A stretch of DNA of 64,000 nucleotides from Ferrovibrio xuzhouensis (GTDB taxonomy: Bacteria > Pseudomonadota > Alphaproteobacteria > Ferrovibrionales > Ferrovibrionaceae), in NCBI RefSeq assembly GCF_042648965.1, contig NZ_JBHRYJ010000001.1:1612001-1676000 (forward strand), written 5' to 3'. Shown here in pieces: positions 25,037 to 32,645 of this stretch. How positions within the stretch are numbered: position 1 is the first letter of the stretch; each line of letters begins with the position of its first letter. The notes below the pieces were generated by a model. The model was not told the DNA's origin, searched no databases, and saw nothing but the letters and a program-made list of their open reading frames with translations. Both the position numbers and the translations under genes were made by a program.

Positions 25037-25728
25037 TGCCGAAAATCACCAAGATCGTCGAGGTCGCCAATGACATCGAAGACGAGGACGACGATCTCGG
25101 CTTCGAGCTGGATGCCGATGACAGCGACGCCAATGACAGCGATGGCGACGATGACGACGACGCGGCGATGAGCGGCGACCTCGACGGCCTGCGCGCCGTC
25201 GCCCGGCTGGCGAAGCTGGCCGGCCGGATCGACTGGTTCGCCGCCGTCGGCCGCCCGCTCGCGCCCGCCGAACACGCTGATGCAGCAGACTATGTCGCCG
25301 GCCTCGGCTTTCCCGATGTGCAGGTCGGCCGCGTCGAGGACTGGCGCGCCGCCGCAGCCGTCGCGGCCGAGACGCCCGACTGGGGCGAGGACTGGTGGCA
25401 GGCGGAAGAGCAGATGCGCAAGGCGCTGCTCGACGAGGCGCTGGCGCTCAACCCCGAACACGACCTGATGGTGGCGCTGACCCATGTCTCGGCCATGGCC
25501 AAGGAAAACGCGCAGGTGCGGGCCACTGCCGCGGCCGCGCGCCAGGGCATCAGCAACGCGGTGCTGGTCAAGGCGGCGGCCGATGCCGCGGCCCAGGCGG
25601 CCTATCAGGCGGCGCTGGTGCTGGCCGCCGACGGAGAGGCCGACCATCCCTTCGCGGTGAAATTCCGCCTGTTCGAGGCCGGCCGCCTGCCGCTCGGCAT
25701 CACCGGCAGCACGTTCAACTTGTTTTAA
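25036..25728 (+). CDS. Unknown acidic protein coupled to gentisate dioxygenase
   Basis: A 230-residue protein of no recognised family. The N-terminus is strongly acidic (DIEDEDDDLGFELDADDSDANDSDGDDDDDAA, about residues 14-44). An alanine-rich, probably helical body follows, containing WGEDWWQAEEQMRKALLDEAL and NPEHDLMVALTHVSAMAKENAQ. No signal peptide or membrane segment is seen. Its ATG shares one base with the dioxygenase TGA, so it is translationally coupled and under the same promoter. A stability or partner role for the pathway is only a guess. Confidence 0.75.
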   Translation: MPKITKIVEVANDIEDEDDDLGFELDADDSDANDSDGDDDDDAAMSGDLDGLRAVARLAKLAGRIDWFAAVGRPLAPAEHADAADYVAGLGFPDVQVGRVEDWRAAAAVAAETPDWGEDWWQAEEQMRKALLDEALALNPEHDLMVALTHVSAMAKENAQVRATAAAARQGISNAVLVKAAADAAAQAAYQAALVLAADGEADHPFAVKFRLFEAGRLPLGITGSTFNLF

Positions 25729-25769
25729 ATTTACAAGGCCCCGTATATTGCTACTATTAGTATGCGGGT

Positions 25770-26547
25770 TTGGGGGGCGGATTTACCGAGAAGTCGCAAC
25801 GGGTCAGAGACCCGCTACATGGGTTGATAGTTTTTGACCACACGGATGATGCTGACAATTTGGCTTGGAGGTTAATTAACACTCCAGAATTTCAGCGACT
25901 TCGTCGTGTCAAACAACTTGGCTTTTCAGATCTAGTATATCCAGGCGCCACTCATTCGAGGCTTTCGCACTCGATTGGAGTCTTCCATACGGCGCGTCGA
26001 TTAATTCGCATAATTGAAAGCAAATGGAAGGACCGCCACGATCCCGACAGGGCATTTGTCGTGAAAATCGCAGCCTTACTTCATGATATTGGCCATGGCC
26101 CCTTCAGTCACACATTTGAAGGAGCCGTTAAGGCTGTCTACAAACGCAAGGAAGTTGGCCGGAAACCTGAACTTCATGAAGATTGGAGTATGAATATTAT
26201 TACTGATGACACTGAGGTCGCCAGAATACTGCGCGATGCGCGCGGAATCCCAAGTCACTCAAAGCGGTTTCTTGTTCACGACTTTTTATTCGGATGCTCC
26301 TGCTCCGGATATGATTGGCAAACTTCCCGCAGCGACGGCGAAAGAAAAGCTGAAAATTATAGAAGGCTACTCTGACGTAATTCTGGAACTTGCGGCTACC
26401 ATGGTTTTCTTAAGCCGGAATGGTTATCCAGATAAATATATTGATGAGACAACTGCTCGCAAACCGCTCAAGAGCACAACTCAGCGAGTCGAAAAAGCGC
26501 AGGAGTTGCTCAAGCGTTTAGAAATCGAAATGCCGCAGCAGCATTAA
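25770..26547 (+). pseudogene. HD-domain phosphohydrolase (SAMHD1/dGTPase-like), frameshifted
   Basis: The first frame (TTG start at 25770) encodes a metal-dependent HD domain: VRDPLHGLIVF, LINTPEFQRLRRVKQLGFSDLVYPGATHSRLSHSIGVFH and the HD pair in AALLHDIGHGPFSHTFEG. Near 26283-26287 a run of five T switches the frame. Removing one T joins VHDF to YSDAPAPDMIGKLPAATAKEKLKIIEGYSDVILELAATMVFLSRNGYPD and on to the stop at 26547, about 258 residues in all. Base use is clearly AT-richer than the neighbours, so the gene is probably acquired. Decay, programmed slippage or a sequence error could explain the shift. Confidence 0.75.
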
Positions 26548-26566
26548 AGTGATCTTCGATTAGCTC

Positions 26567-26800
26567 TCAATTTTCGGCGTCGATTTCCTTGCGGCGGCCG
26601 TAGAGATAGACGCCGACCACGGCCCCGCCGACGGCGAGGCTGAACAGGATGCCGAGCGTCATCGGCACGGTGGCGGCATCGTCGAGGCCGAACGGCATGC
26701 CCTGCCAGAAATCCAGCGCCATGCCGGCGGCGACCAGCAGCGCGCCGACCATGGCGAGCGTCATCACGATGGCGAAAATACGGTCCGTGCGGGTGATCAT
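26567..26800 (-). CDS. Small two-helix membrane protein
   Basis: 77 residues with two hydrophobic helices (about 8-28 and 46-67) joined by a short loop FWQGMPFGLDD, and a charged tail GRRKEIDAEN. No family is recognised. An SD-like AGGAG lies just upstream on the minus strand. It sits beside the acquired HD gene, but its high-GC codon use is native. Function unknown. Confidence 0.6.
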   Translation of the reverse strand: MITRTDRIFAIVMTLAMVGALLVAAGMALDFWQGMPFGLDDAATVPMTLGILFSLAVGGAVVGVYLYGRRKEIDAEN

Positions 26801-26982
26801 GACAAGTCTCCTGCGCGGCCGGTCTGCCCTGTCATCAGGCGTCCTGTCGTCAGGACATGCCGCAACGGCCGCGCTTGTCTATGCCTAAAGCTTGTGCACA
26901 GACTGGGCAAAGGCCAGAGCCGGCGGCAAAATGCCGCAAAGCTGCCAGATAAGCCGAAGTAAAACCGAGGAAACCCAGCCCG

Positions 26983-27351
26983 ATGCCCGACCGCGCCACA
27001 CTGGAAGCCTTCATCGCCGCCGTCGAATCCAACGACCATGTCGGCGCCATCCGCGATTTCTATACCGAGGATGCCACCATGCAGGAAAACCTGGCCGAGC
27101 CGCGCCGCGGCCGCCAGCTGCTGATGGACCACGAGGCCGCCGTGCTCAAGCGTGTCGCCGCCGTGCGCAGCCGCTGTGTGCGGCCGGTGCTGGTCGAGGG
27201 CGACACCGTGGTGATTCACTGGATCTTCGAATTCGACCTGCCCGACGGCAAGCAGCGCCGCATCGAGGAGCTGGCGCAGCAGACCTGGAGCGGCAACCGG
27301 ATCAGGACCGAACGCTTCTATTACGATCCGGCGCAGCGCGAGGCGAAGTGA
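26983..27351 (+). CDS. SnoaL-like/NTF2-fold protein
   Basis: A 122-residue single-domain alpha+beta barrel: LEAFIAAVESNDHVGAIRDFYTEDATMQENLAEPRRGRQLLMDHEAAVL at the start and VIHWIFEFDLPDGKQRRIEELAQQTWSGNRIRTERFYYDP at the end, the layout of the SnoaL-like nuclear-transport-factor-2 superfamily. Members bind or isomerise small molecules, so no reaction can be assigned. The gene is followed immediately by a perfect 11-bp hairpin at 27353-27378. Confidence 0.8.
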   Translation: MPDRATLEAFIAAVESNDHVGAIRDFYTEDATMQENLAEPRRGRQLLMDHEAAVLKRVAAVRSRCVRPVLVEGDTVVIHWIFEFDLPDGKQRRIEELAQQTWSGNRIRTERFYYDPAQREAK

Positions 27352-27352
27352 T

Positions 27353-27378
27353 GATGCTTCGGCCAGCGCCGAAGCATC
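27353..27378 (+). terminator. Perfect 11-bp hairpin after the SnoaL-like gene
   Basis: GATGCTTCGGC (27353-27363) pairs fully with GCCGAAGCATC (27368-27378) around a 4-nt loop, starting two bases past the TGA. There is no T-tract, so it may be a weak or Rho-assisted terminator, or a 3' stabilising hairpin. Confidence 0.5.
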
Positions 27379-27478
27379 GCCGCAACCGCCACCGCTAGTG
27401 TGCGCCTGTCACATCTGTCTCTGTCACAGACGACCGCCGCCATCCGTCTTTGCCTTGCACGATCATCACGAGGGCCAC

Positions 27479-28336
27479 ATGACCGCACAGCATCCGTCGC
27501 AGGCCGAGAAGGCCGCCCGCTTTGCCGCCCTGCACAAGGACGGCTGTTTCATCCTGCCCAATGCCTGGGATGTGCCGAGTGCCGGCCTGATCGCCGAGGC
27601 CGGCTTTCCCGCCATCGCCACCACCTCGTCGGGCATCGCCTTTGCCGGCGGCCTGCCCGATGGCGAGAAGATCGGCGTCGAGCGCATGTTCGCCATGGTG
27701 GCCGAGATCGCGCGCCGCGTGCCGCTGCCGGTGACCGGCGACCTTGAATCCGGCTATGGCCCGACGCCGGACCATGTCGCCGCCGCGGTGACGCGCGCCA
27801 TCCGGTCCGGCATGGTCGGCGCCAATATCGAGGATACCGATCCGGAAACCCGCAAGCTGTTCGACTTCGACCTGAGCGTCGCCCGCATCAGGGCCGGCGT
27901 CGCGGCGGCCAAAGCGGCCGGCCTGCCGGACTTCGTGCTCAACGCGCGGACCGATCCGGTGCTGTTCAACATGGGCGGCCCGGAGGCGGCCTTTGCCGAG
28001 GCGGCGAAACGCGCGAAGGCCTATCACGCGGCCGGGGCGCAATCAGTCTTCGTGCCGGGGCTGTTCGCGGAAGACGCCATCGCCCGCATGGCCGCCGCCA
28101 TCGCGCCGGCGCCGCTCAACGTCATGGTCTCGACCGGCCAGCCGATGCCGCCGCTGGAGAACCTGCGTCGCGCCGGCCTGCGCCGGCTGACGCTGGGCGG
28201 CAGCCTGATGCTGGCGACCTATGGCTTCACCCGACGCCTGCTCGCCGACCTGGCCAAGCCGGAAGCGGGTTTCAGTTATGCGACAGACGGCATCACGCAT
28301 ATGGACATGACAAAGCTGGTGCAGAAATACCACTGA
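27479..28336 (+). CDS. Isocitrate lyase/PEP mutase family enzyme
   Basis: A 285-residue TIM-barrel enzyme of the phosphoenolpyruvate mutase/isocitrate lyase superfamily: FILPNAWDVPSAGLIAEAGFPAIATTSSGIA, the metal-site motif GDLESGYG, and VGANIEDTD. The catalytic KKCGH motif of true isocitrate lyase is absent, which points to the ICL/PEPM subgroup of carboxy-lyases or mutases acting on 2-oxo or phospho-acids. Starts in the longer frame from 27398 are unlikely because GAGGG precedes the ATG at 27479. The substrate is not deducible. Confidence 0.85.
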   Translation: MTAQHPSQAEKAARFAALHKDGCFILPNAWDVPSAGLIAEAGFPAIATTSSGIAFAGGLPDGEKIGVERMFAMVAEIARRVPLPVTGDLESGYGPTPDHVAAAVTRAIRSGMVGANIEDTDPETRKLFDFDLSVARIRAGVAAAKAAGLPDFVLNARTDPVLFNMGGPEAAFAEAAKRAKAYHAAGAQSVFVPGLFAEDAIARMAAAIAPAPLNVMVSTGQPMPPLENLRRAGLRRLTLGGSLMLATYGFTRRLLADLAKPEAGFSYATDGITHMDMTKLVQKYH

Positions 28337-28464
28337 AGCGCGCCTGACTGCGGCGGCGGTTTCCGCAACGGCGGCTTTGTCTTGCCTTGATGGCGCAACG
28401 GCCATAGATAGGCGGACATCGCTTCCATGGCTGCACCTTGCGGCCCCAGCAGATCACGAGACCC

Positions 28465-29694
28465 ATGTCCACTTCCGCTTCGCCGCGGCCGGCGTTCCTG
28501 CGCAATGCGCTGATCCTCGGCCTGCTCACCGCCATCGGCCCGTTCGCCATCGACATGTATCTGCCGGCGCTGCCGTCGATCGGCGCCAGCCTGGCGGCCG
28601 ATCCCGATGCGGTGCTGATGAGCCTGACGGCGTTCTTCATCACCTTCGCCGGCGGCCAGCTGGTCTATGGCCCGGTCAGCGACATGGTCGGCCGCAAGCC
28701 GCCGCTGTATTTCGGCCTCGTCGTCTTCGTGCTCGCCAGCCTCGGCTGCGCGCTGGCGCCCAACATCCATGTGCTGATCGGCTTCCGCGCCCTGCAGGGC
28801 GTCGGCGGCGCCGCCGGCATGGTGATCGCGCGCGCCGTGGTGCGCGACCTGCACAGCGGCCTCGACGAGGCCCGCCTGCTCGCTCTGCTGATGCTGGTCT
28901 TCTCGGTCTCGCCGCTGCTGGCGCCGATCACCGGCAGCCTGGTGATCGAGGCGGCCGGCTGGCGCTACATCTTCTGGGCGGTGCTGGTCGCCGCCCTGCT
29001 CGGCCTCGTCATGGTCATGCTGCTGGTGCCCGAGACGCGGCCGCGCGAACAGCGCGCCGACAGCAGCGTGGCGGCATTGTTCGCCGCCTGCGGCCGGCTG
29101 CTGACCGACCGGCATTTCCTCGGCCTGACCTTCATCAGCGCCTTCGGCATGGCCGGCTTTTTCATCTTCCTGGCCAATTCCTCCTTCGTGATGATGGGCC
29201 AGTACGGCCTGTCGTCGCGGCTCTATTCGCTGGTCTTCTCGGAGAATGCCGCCGCTTTCTTCATCGCCGCGCAGTTCTCCAGCCGGCTCGGCGCCCGCTA
29301 CGGCCTGCACCGCATCGTGCGGCCTGCCGTGATCGCCTATGCCGCCATCATGGGATCGCTGTTCGCGCTGACCGCCGCCGGGGTGCACAGCCTGCCGGTG
29401 CTGCTGGTGCTGCTGTTCTTCGGCTACGGCTGCCTCGGCATCATTCTGCCGGCGACCTCGGTGCTGGCGCTGACCGCCTATGGCGCGGCAGCCGGCACGG
29501 CGGCCTCGATGATGAGCACGCTCCAGCTCGGCCTCGGCGCCGTGCTGATCGGCGTCAGCGGCCGCTTTGCCGACGGCACGGCAACGCCGATGGTGGCCGG
29601 CATCGCCGTCTGCGGCGGCATCGCGCTGCTGCTCGCCCTGCTGACCCCGATCCGCGCCGGCGACGCGATGGCGCCGGCAGGAGCCGCCGACTAG
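28465..29694 (+). CDS. Bcr/CflA-family multidrug efflux MFS transporter
   Basis: A 409-residue proton antiporter with 12 predicted helices. The opening LTAIGPFAIDMYLPALPSIGASL is diagnostic of the Bcr/CflA (DHA1) drug-resistance group. Motif A follows as GPVSDMVGRKPPL, then FRALQGVGGAAGMVIARAVVRDL and the antiporter motif C region SPLLAPITGSLV. It converges with the GFA-type gene, and a 14-bp tandem repeat separates the two stops. No regulator lies adjacent. Confidence 0.9.
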   Translation: MSTSASPRPAFLRNALILGLLTAIGPFAIDMYLPALPSIGASLAADPDAVLMSLTAFFITFAGGQLVYGPVSDMVGRKPPLYFGLVVFVLASLGCALAPNIHVLIGFRALQGVGGAAGMVIARAVVRDLHSGLDEARLLALLMLVFSVSPLLAPITGSLVIEAAGWRYIFWAVLVAALLGLVMVMLLVPETRPREQRADSSVAALFAACGRLLTDRHFLGLTFISAFGMAGFFIFLANSSFVMMGQYGLSSRLYSLVFSENAAAFFIAAQFSSRLGARYGLHRIVRPAVIAYAAIMGSLFALTAAGVHSLPVLLVLLFFGYGCLGIILPATSVLALTAYGAAAGTAASMMSTLQLGLGAVLIGVSGRFADGTATPMVAGIAVCGGIALLLALLTPIRAGDAMAPAGAAD

Positions 29695-29704
29695 CCCACC
29701 CGAG

Positions 29705-29746
29705 CTACTCCACCCAGGCTACTCCACCCAGGCTACTCCACCCAGG
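29705..29746. repeat. Three 14-bp tandem repeats at the GFA gene stop
   Basis: CTACTCCACCCAGG occurs three times head to tail (29705-29718, 29719-29732, 29733-29746). Read on the minus strand, each copy encodes Trp-Val-Glu-stop in a different frame. The gene therefore always ends at the first copy it meets, whatever the copy number. Confidence 0.9.
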
Positions 29747-30230
29747 CGCCGTGCCGTTTGTGCCAGTCGGCCAGCGATAGCTCCGGGTATTCGTCGAACA
29801 CCTCGTCGCGCGGCCCGAGCTGCGGCCGCACCCAGGCCGGCTTGTAGCGCAGCATCAGATGCACGCGCGACGGCGCCGGCGGCAGCGGCGTGTCGATGGC
29901 CGACGCAAAAGGATGGATCAGCTCCGGCCAGCTCGGGTCGTAAAGCCACAGCGCGGTTGCGCATTTTTTGCAGAAATGCCGCTGGCCGCTGGAGGTGACG
30001 CAGTTGCTGCCGTCGTCCTCGCAGATCACCGCCTGGTAGAGGCCGATGCTGCGCTTGCCTTTCAGCGTCAGGCTGGCGGAGATGCCGCCCAGATTGATCG
30101 CATAGCCGCCGCCGCCGGCGGTCTTGCGGCAGATCGAGCAGTAGCAGAGCTGGTAGGGCACCGGCGTATGGCTGTCGAGCGCGAATGTCACCGCGCCGCA
30201 GCGGCAGGAGCCTTCGAGATGCATCGGCAT
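29733..30230 (-). CDS. GFA/CENP-V family zinc protein
   Basis: A 165-residue protein of the glutathione-dependent formaldehyde-activating (GFA) family. The zinc-binding cysteines are in GSCRCGAVTF, CYCSICRKTAG and HFCKKCATALW. GGGAGAG lies 5 nt before the ATG at 30230. Members often have no proven formaldehyde activity, so only the fold and metal sites are claimed. The C-terminus (HKRHGAWVE) falls within a tandem repeat. Confidence 0.85.
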   Translation of the reverse strand: MPMHLEGSCRCGAVTFALDSHTPVPYQLCYCSICRKTAGGGGYAINLGGISASLTLKGKRSIGLYQAVICEDDGSNCVTSSGQRHFCKKCATALWLYDPSWPELIHPFASAIDTPLPPAPSRVHLMLRYKPAWVRPQLGPRDEVFDEYPELSLADWHKRHGAWVE

Positions 30231-30247
30231 GATGGTCTCTCCCTGAT

Positions 30248-30277
30248 CGGTTACGGCATGGTCGGTAACGGCATGGC
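30248..30277. repeat. Tandem 15-bp direct repeat upstream of the GFA gene
   Basis: CGGTTACGGCATGGT (30248-30262) is followed by CGGTAACGGCATGGC (30263-30277), which differs at two positions. It sits between the divergent GFA and exodeoxyribonuclease genes, where a regulator site is possible. Confidence 0.5.
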
Positions 30278-30400
30278 CGAAAACATCGGTGGGGCGGTCC
30301 GGCAGGGTACCCCGGCGGCGGCCGGACCGGAACCCGCAAATCGCCGCAGCTTTTGCGTCCGGACTTTGTGCCGGCGGCCGGATTGCGCTAAAACGGCGCC

Positions 30401-31225
30401 ATGCCGAAGAAAACCGCCGCCAAGCCGATCTCGCTCGCCACCTGGAACATCAACTCGGTGCGCGCCCGCCTGCCGCTGATGAAGGCGTTCCTCGACGCCC
30501 ATGACCCGGACATCCTGTGCCTGCAGGAAACCAAGGTGCGCGACGACCAGTTCCCGCACGAGCTGTTCGAGCAGCATGGCTACACCACGCGGCTGATCCG
30601 CGGCCAGCCCGGCTACAACGGCGTCGCCATCTTCTCGCGCCTGCCGCTGCAGCTGGCCGGCAAGCTGAACCTCGCCGGACGCGACGACTGCCGCCATATC
30701 GCCGCCACCCTGCCCGACGGCACCGTGCTGCACAACTACTATGTGCCGGCCGGCGGCGACGTGCCGGACGTGACGAAGAACGACAAGTTCGCCCACAAGC
30801 TCGACGTGCTGGCCGAGATGACGAAATGGTCGGCGGCGCTGAAGAAGAAGGCCGGCCGCGAGATCCTGGTCGGCGACCTCAACATCGCGCCGCTGGAGAC
30901 CGACGTCTGGTCGCACAAGAAACTGCTCGACGTGGTCAGCCATACGCCCATCGAGACCGAGGGCCTGCTGAAGATGATGGCGGCGCGCGGCTGGGTCGAT
31001 GCGGTGCGCCACTTCGTGCCGCCGGCCGAGACGCTGTTTTCCTGGTGGAGCTATCGCTCGCCGGACTGGGAGGCCGCCGACAAGGGCCGCCGGCTCGACC
31101 ATGTCTGGGTCAGCCCGCAGTTGCAGGACAGCCTGAAAAGCGCCCGGGTGGCCAAGGCGATGCGCGGCCTGGAAAAGGCCTCCGACCACGCGCCGGTGAT
31201 CATCACGCTGGATTCCGCCGGCTGA
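30401..31225 (+). CDS. xthA: Exodeoxyribonuclease III
   Basis: A 274-residue AP endonuclease/3'-5' exonuclease of the EEP fold used in base-excision repair. Metal and catalytic motifs are ATWNINSVRARL, LCLQETKV, VGDLNIAP, RRLDHVWVS and the terminal SDHAPV. Length is normal and there is no targeting signal. It stands alone, 74 bp upstream of the PA14-like pair. Confidence 0.95.
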   Translation: MPKKTAAKPISLATWNINSVRARLPLMKAFLDAHDPDILCLQETKVRDDQFPHELFEQHGYTTRLIRGQPGYNGVAIFSRLPLQLAGKLNLAGRDDCRHIAATLPDGTVLHNYYVPAGGDVPDVTKNDKFAHKLDVLAEMTKWSAALKKKAGREILVGDLNIAPLETDVWSHKKLLDVVSHTPIETEGLLKMMAARGWVDAVRHFVPPAETLFSWWSYRSPDWEAADKGRRLDHVWVSPQLQDSLKSARVAKAMRGLEKASDHAPVIITLDSAG

Positions 31226-31299
31226 TCAACGCCGGCTGAATTCCCCTGCCGCCGCAACCGCCGGCCTGCTAGGCTGCGGCACCGAAACAGGGGATCATC

Positions 31300-31911
31300 A
31301 TGACGACATTCGGACGGTTCCGCGCGGTGGTCCTCTGCGGCCTTGCCATACTGGCAACGCCCATGGCGCTGTCGCCCGGCGCCCGGGCGCAGGTGAAAAC
31401 GCCGCAGGCCGCCAATCCGCAGCTCGCCAGTCCGCAGCCGGCTGCCGTGCAGCCCGGCCTGTCGATCGTTTATTTCCGCAACACACCGTTCGATTCCGTG
31501 CAGGAGGTCGTGCGCTTCGGCAAGCCCGGCAAGGGCAGTCCCGGCGCGCCGATCCCCGACATCAATGCCAAGGGCGGCAAGGGCGACCTGTGGGAATCGC
31601 ATGGCACCAGGTTCTTCGGGGTCCGCATCGACGGCCTGATCAAGCTGGAGGCCGGCAGCACGGCGTTCAGCGCCAATTCCAATGACGGCTTCCGCCTGCT
31701 GATCGGCGGCGTGCAGGTGCTGGAGGATGCCGACGTGCATCTCGACCGCATCGCCGGGCCGGTCACCGTCACCGTCGCCCAGGCCGGCTGGTATCCGCTG
31801 CAGCTGTGGTATTTCCAGAAGCGCGGCGGCGCCAGCATGGAGCTGTTCTGGCAGCCGCCCGGCGCCACCGCCCGCGCCCCGGTGCCGCCGGCCGCCTTCG
31901 GACATCCCTGA
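31300..31911 (+). CDS. PA14-like secreted protein 1
   Basis: A 203-residue exported protein with a signal peptide ending SPGARAQ, a proline/glutamine-rich linker and a compact beta domain: FFGVRIDGLIKLEAGSTAFSANSNDGFRLLIGGVQVLEDADVH and AGWYPLQLWYFQKRGGASMELFWQPPG. The SNDG segment followed by tail strands with WYPL..WYFQ is the pattern of PA14 domains, which usually bind carbohydrate in Ca-dependent fashion. A tandem paralogue follows with its own similar promoter. Confidence 0.7.
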   Translation: MTTFGRFRAVVLCGLAILATPMALSPGARAQVKTPQAANPQLASPQPAAVQPGLSIVYFRNTPFDSVQEVVRFGKPGKGSPGAPIPDINAKGGKGDLWESHGTRFFGVRIDGLIKLEAGSTAFSANSNDGFRLLIGGVQVLEDADVHLDRIAGPVTVTVAQAGWYPLQLWYFQKRGGASMELFWQPPGATARAPVPPAAFGHP

Positions 31912-32039
31912 TCCGAGGACCAAAGCGCGGCAAACCGCCACGCGGCCGTCACCGATCCATCCTTGTGCCCGATCCGCCCTTGTGACCGGCGGCGCCGGCT
32001 TGCTAGTCTGGTCCAAAGATAAAAACAGGGACCTGACGC

Positions 32040-32642
32040 ATGACACAGAACCGCCGCGGCCGGCTGCCGGCCGGCCTGCTTTCCGCAGTGCTGTTTGCCC
32101 TGCTGCTGCTCTGCGGCACGGCCCTGCCGGCCGCCGCCATGCAGATGACGCCGCAGCCGCTCAACCCGCAGCCGACGAGCGTGCAGCCCGGCCTGATGCC
32201 GCTCTATTACCGCAATGTCACCTTCAACATGATCGACGAGGTGCTGCGCTGGGCCAAGGACAACAAGGGCGAGCCCGGCAAACCGATCCCCAACATCGAT
32301 GCCTTTGGCGACGGCGAGATGTGGGACTCCGGGATGAAGCATCTTTATGGCATGCGCATCGAGGGCGCGGTGAAGCTGCCGGCCGGCAGCACCCTGTTCG
32401 CGGTCAGCTCGAATGACGGCGTGCGCGTGCTGCTCGGCGGCGTGCAGATTCTCGAAGATGGCGACGTGCATGCCGACCGCCTGACCGACCCGGTCGAGGT
32501 CAAGGCCGCCAGCGCCGGCTGGTATCCGCTGCTGATCTGGTATTTCCAGAAGAAGAATACTGCCGGCCTGCAGCTGCTGTGGCAGCCGCCGGGCGCCAAG
32601 GACTTCCAGCCGGTGCCGCCCGAGGCGCTCGGCCACCTGTAA
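32040..32642 (+). CDS. PA14-like secreted protein 2
   Basis: A 200-residue paralogue of the preceding gene, with a signal peptide ending LPAAAM and the same domain (LYGMRIEGAVKLPAGSTLFAVSSNDGVRVLLGGVQILEDGDVHADRL... WYPLLIWYFQKKNTAGLQLLWQPPG). The two genes share a conserved upstream element, GCCGGC(C/T)TGCTAG(G/T)CTG, at 31260-31276 and 31994-32010. Each is therefore probably transcribed from its own promoter after duplication of the whole unit. Function beyond likely glycan binding is unknown. Confidence 0.7.
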   Translation: MTQNRRGRLPAGLLSAVLFALLLLCGTALPAAAMQMTPQPLNPQPTSVQPGLMPLYYRNVTFNMIDEVLRWAKDNKGEPGKPIPNIDAFGDGEMWDSGMKHLYGMRIEGAVKLPAGSTLFAVSSNDGVRVLLGGVQILEDGDVHADRLTDPVEVKAASAGWYPLLIWYFQKKNTAGLQLLWQPPGAKDFQPVPPEALGHL

Positions 32643-32645
32643 GAC

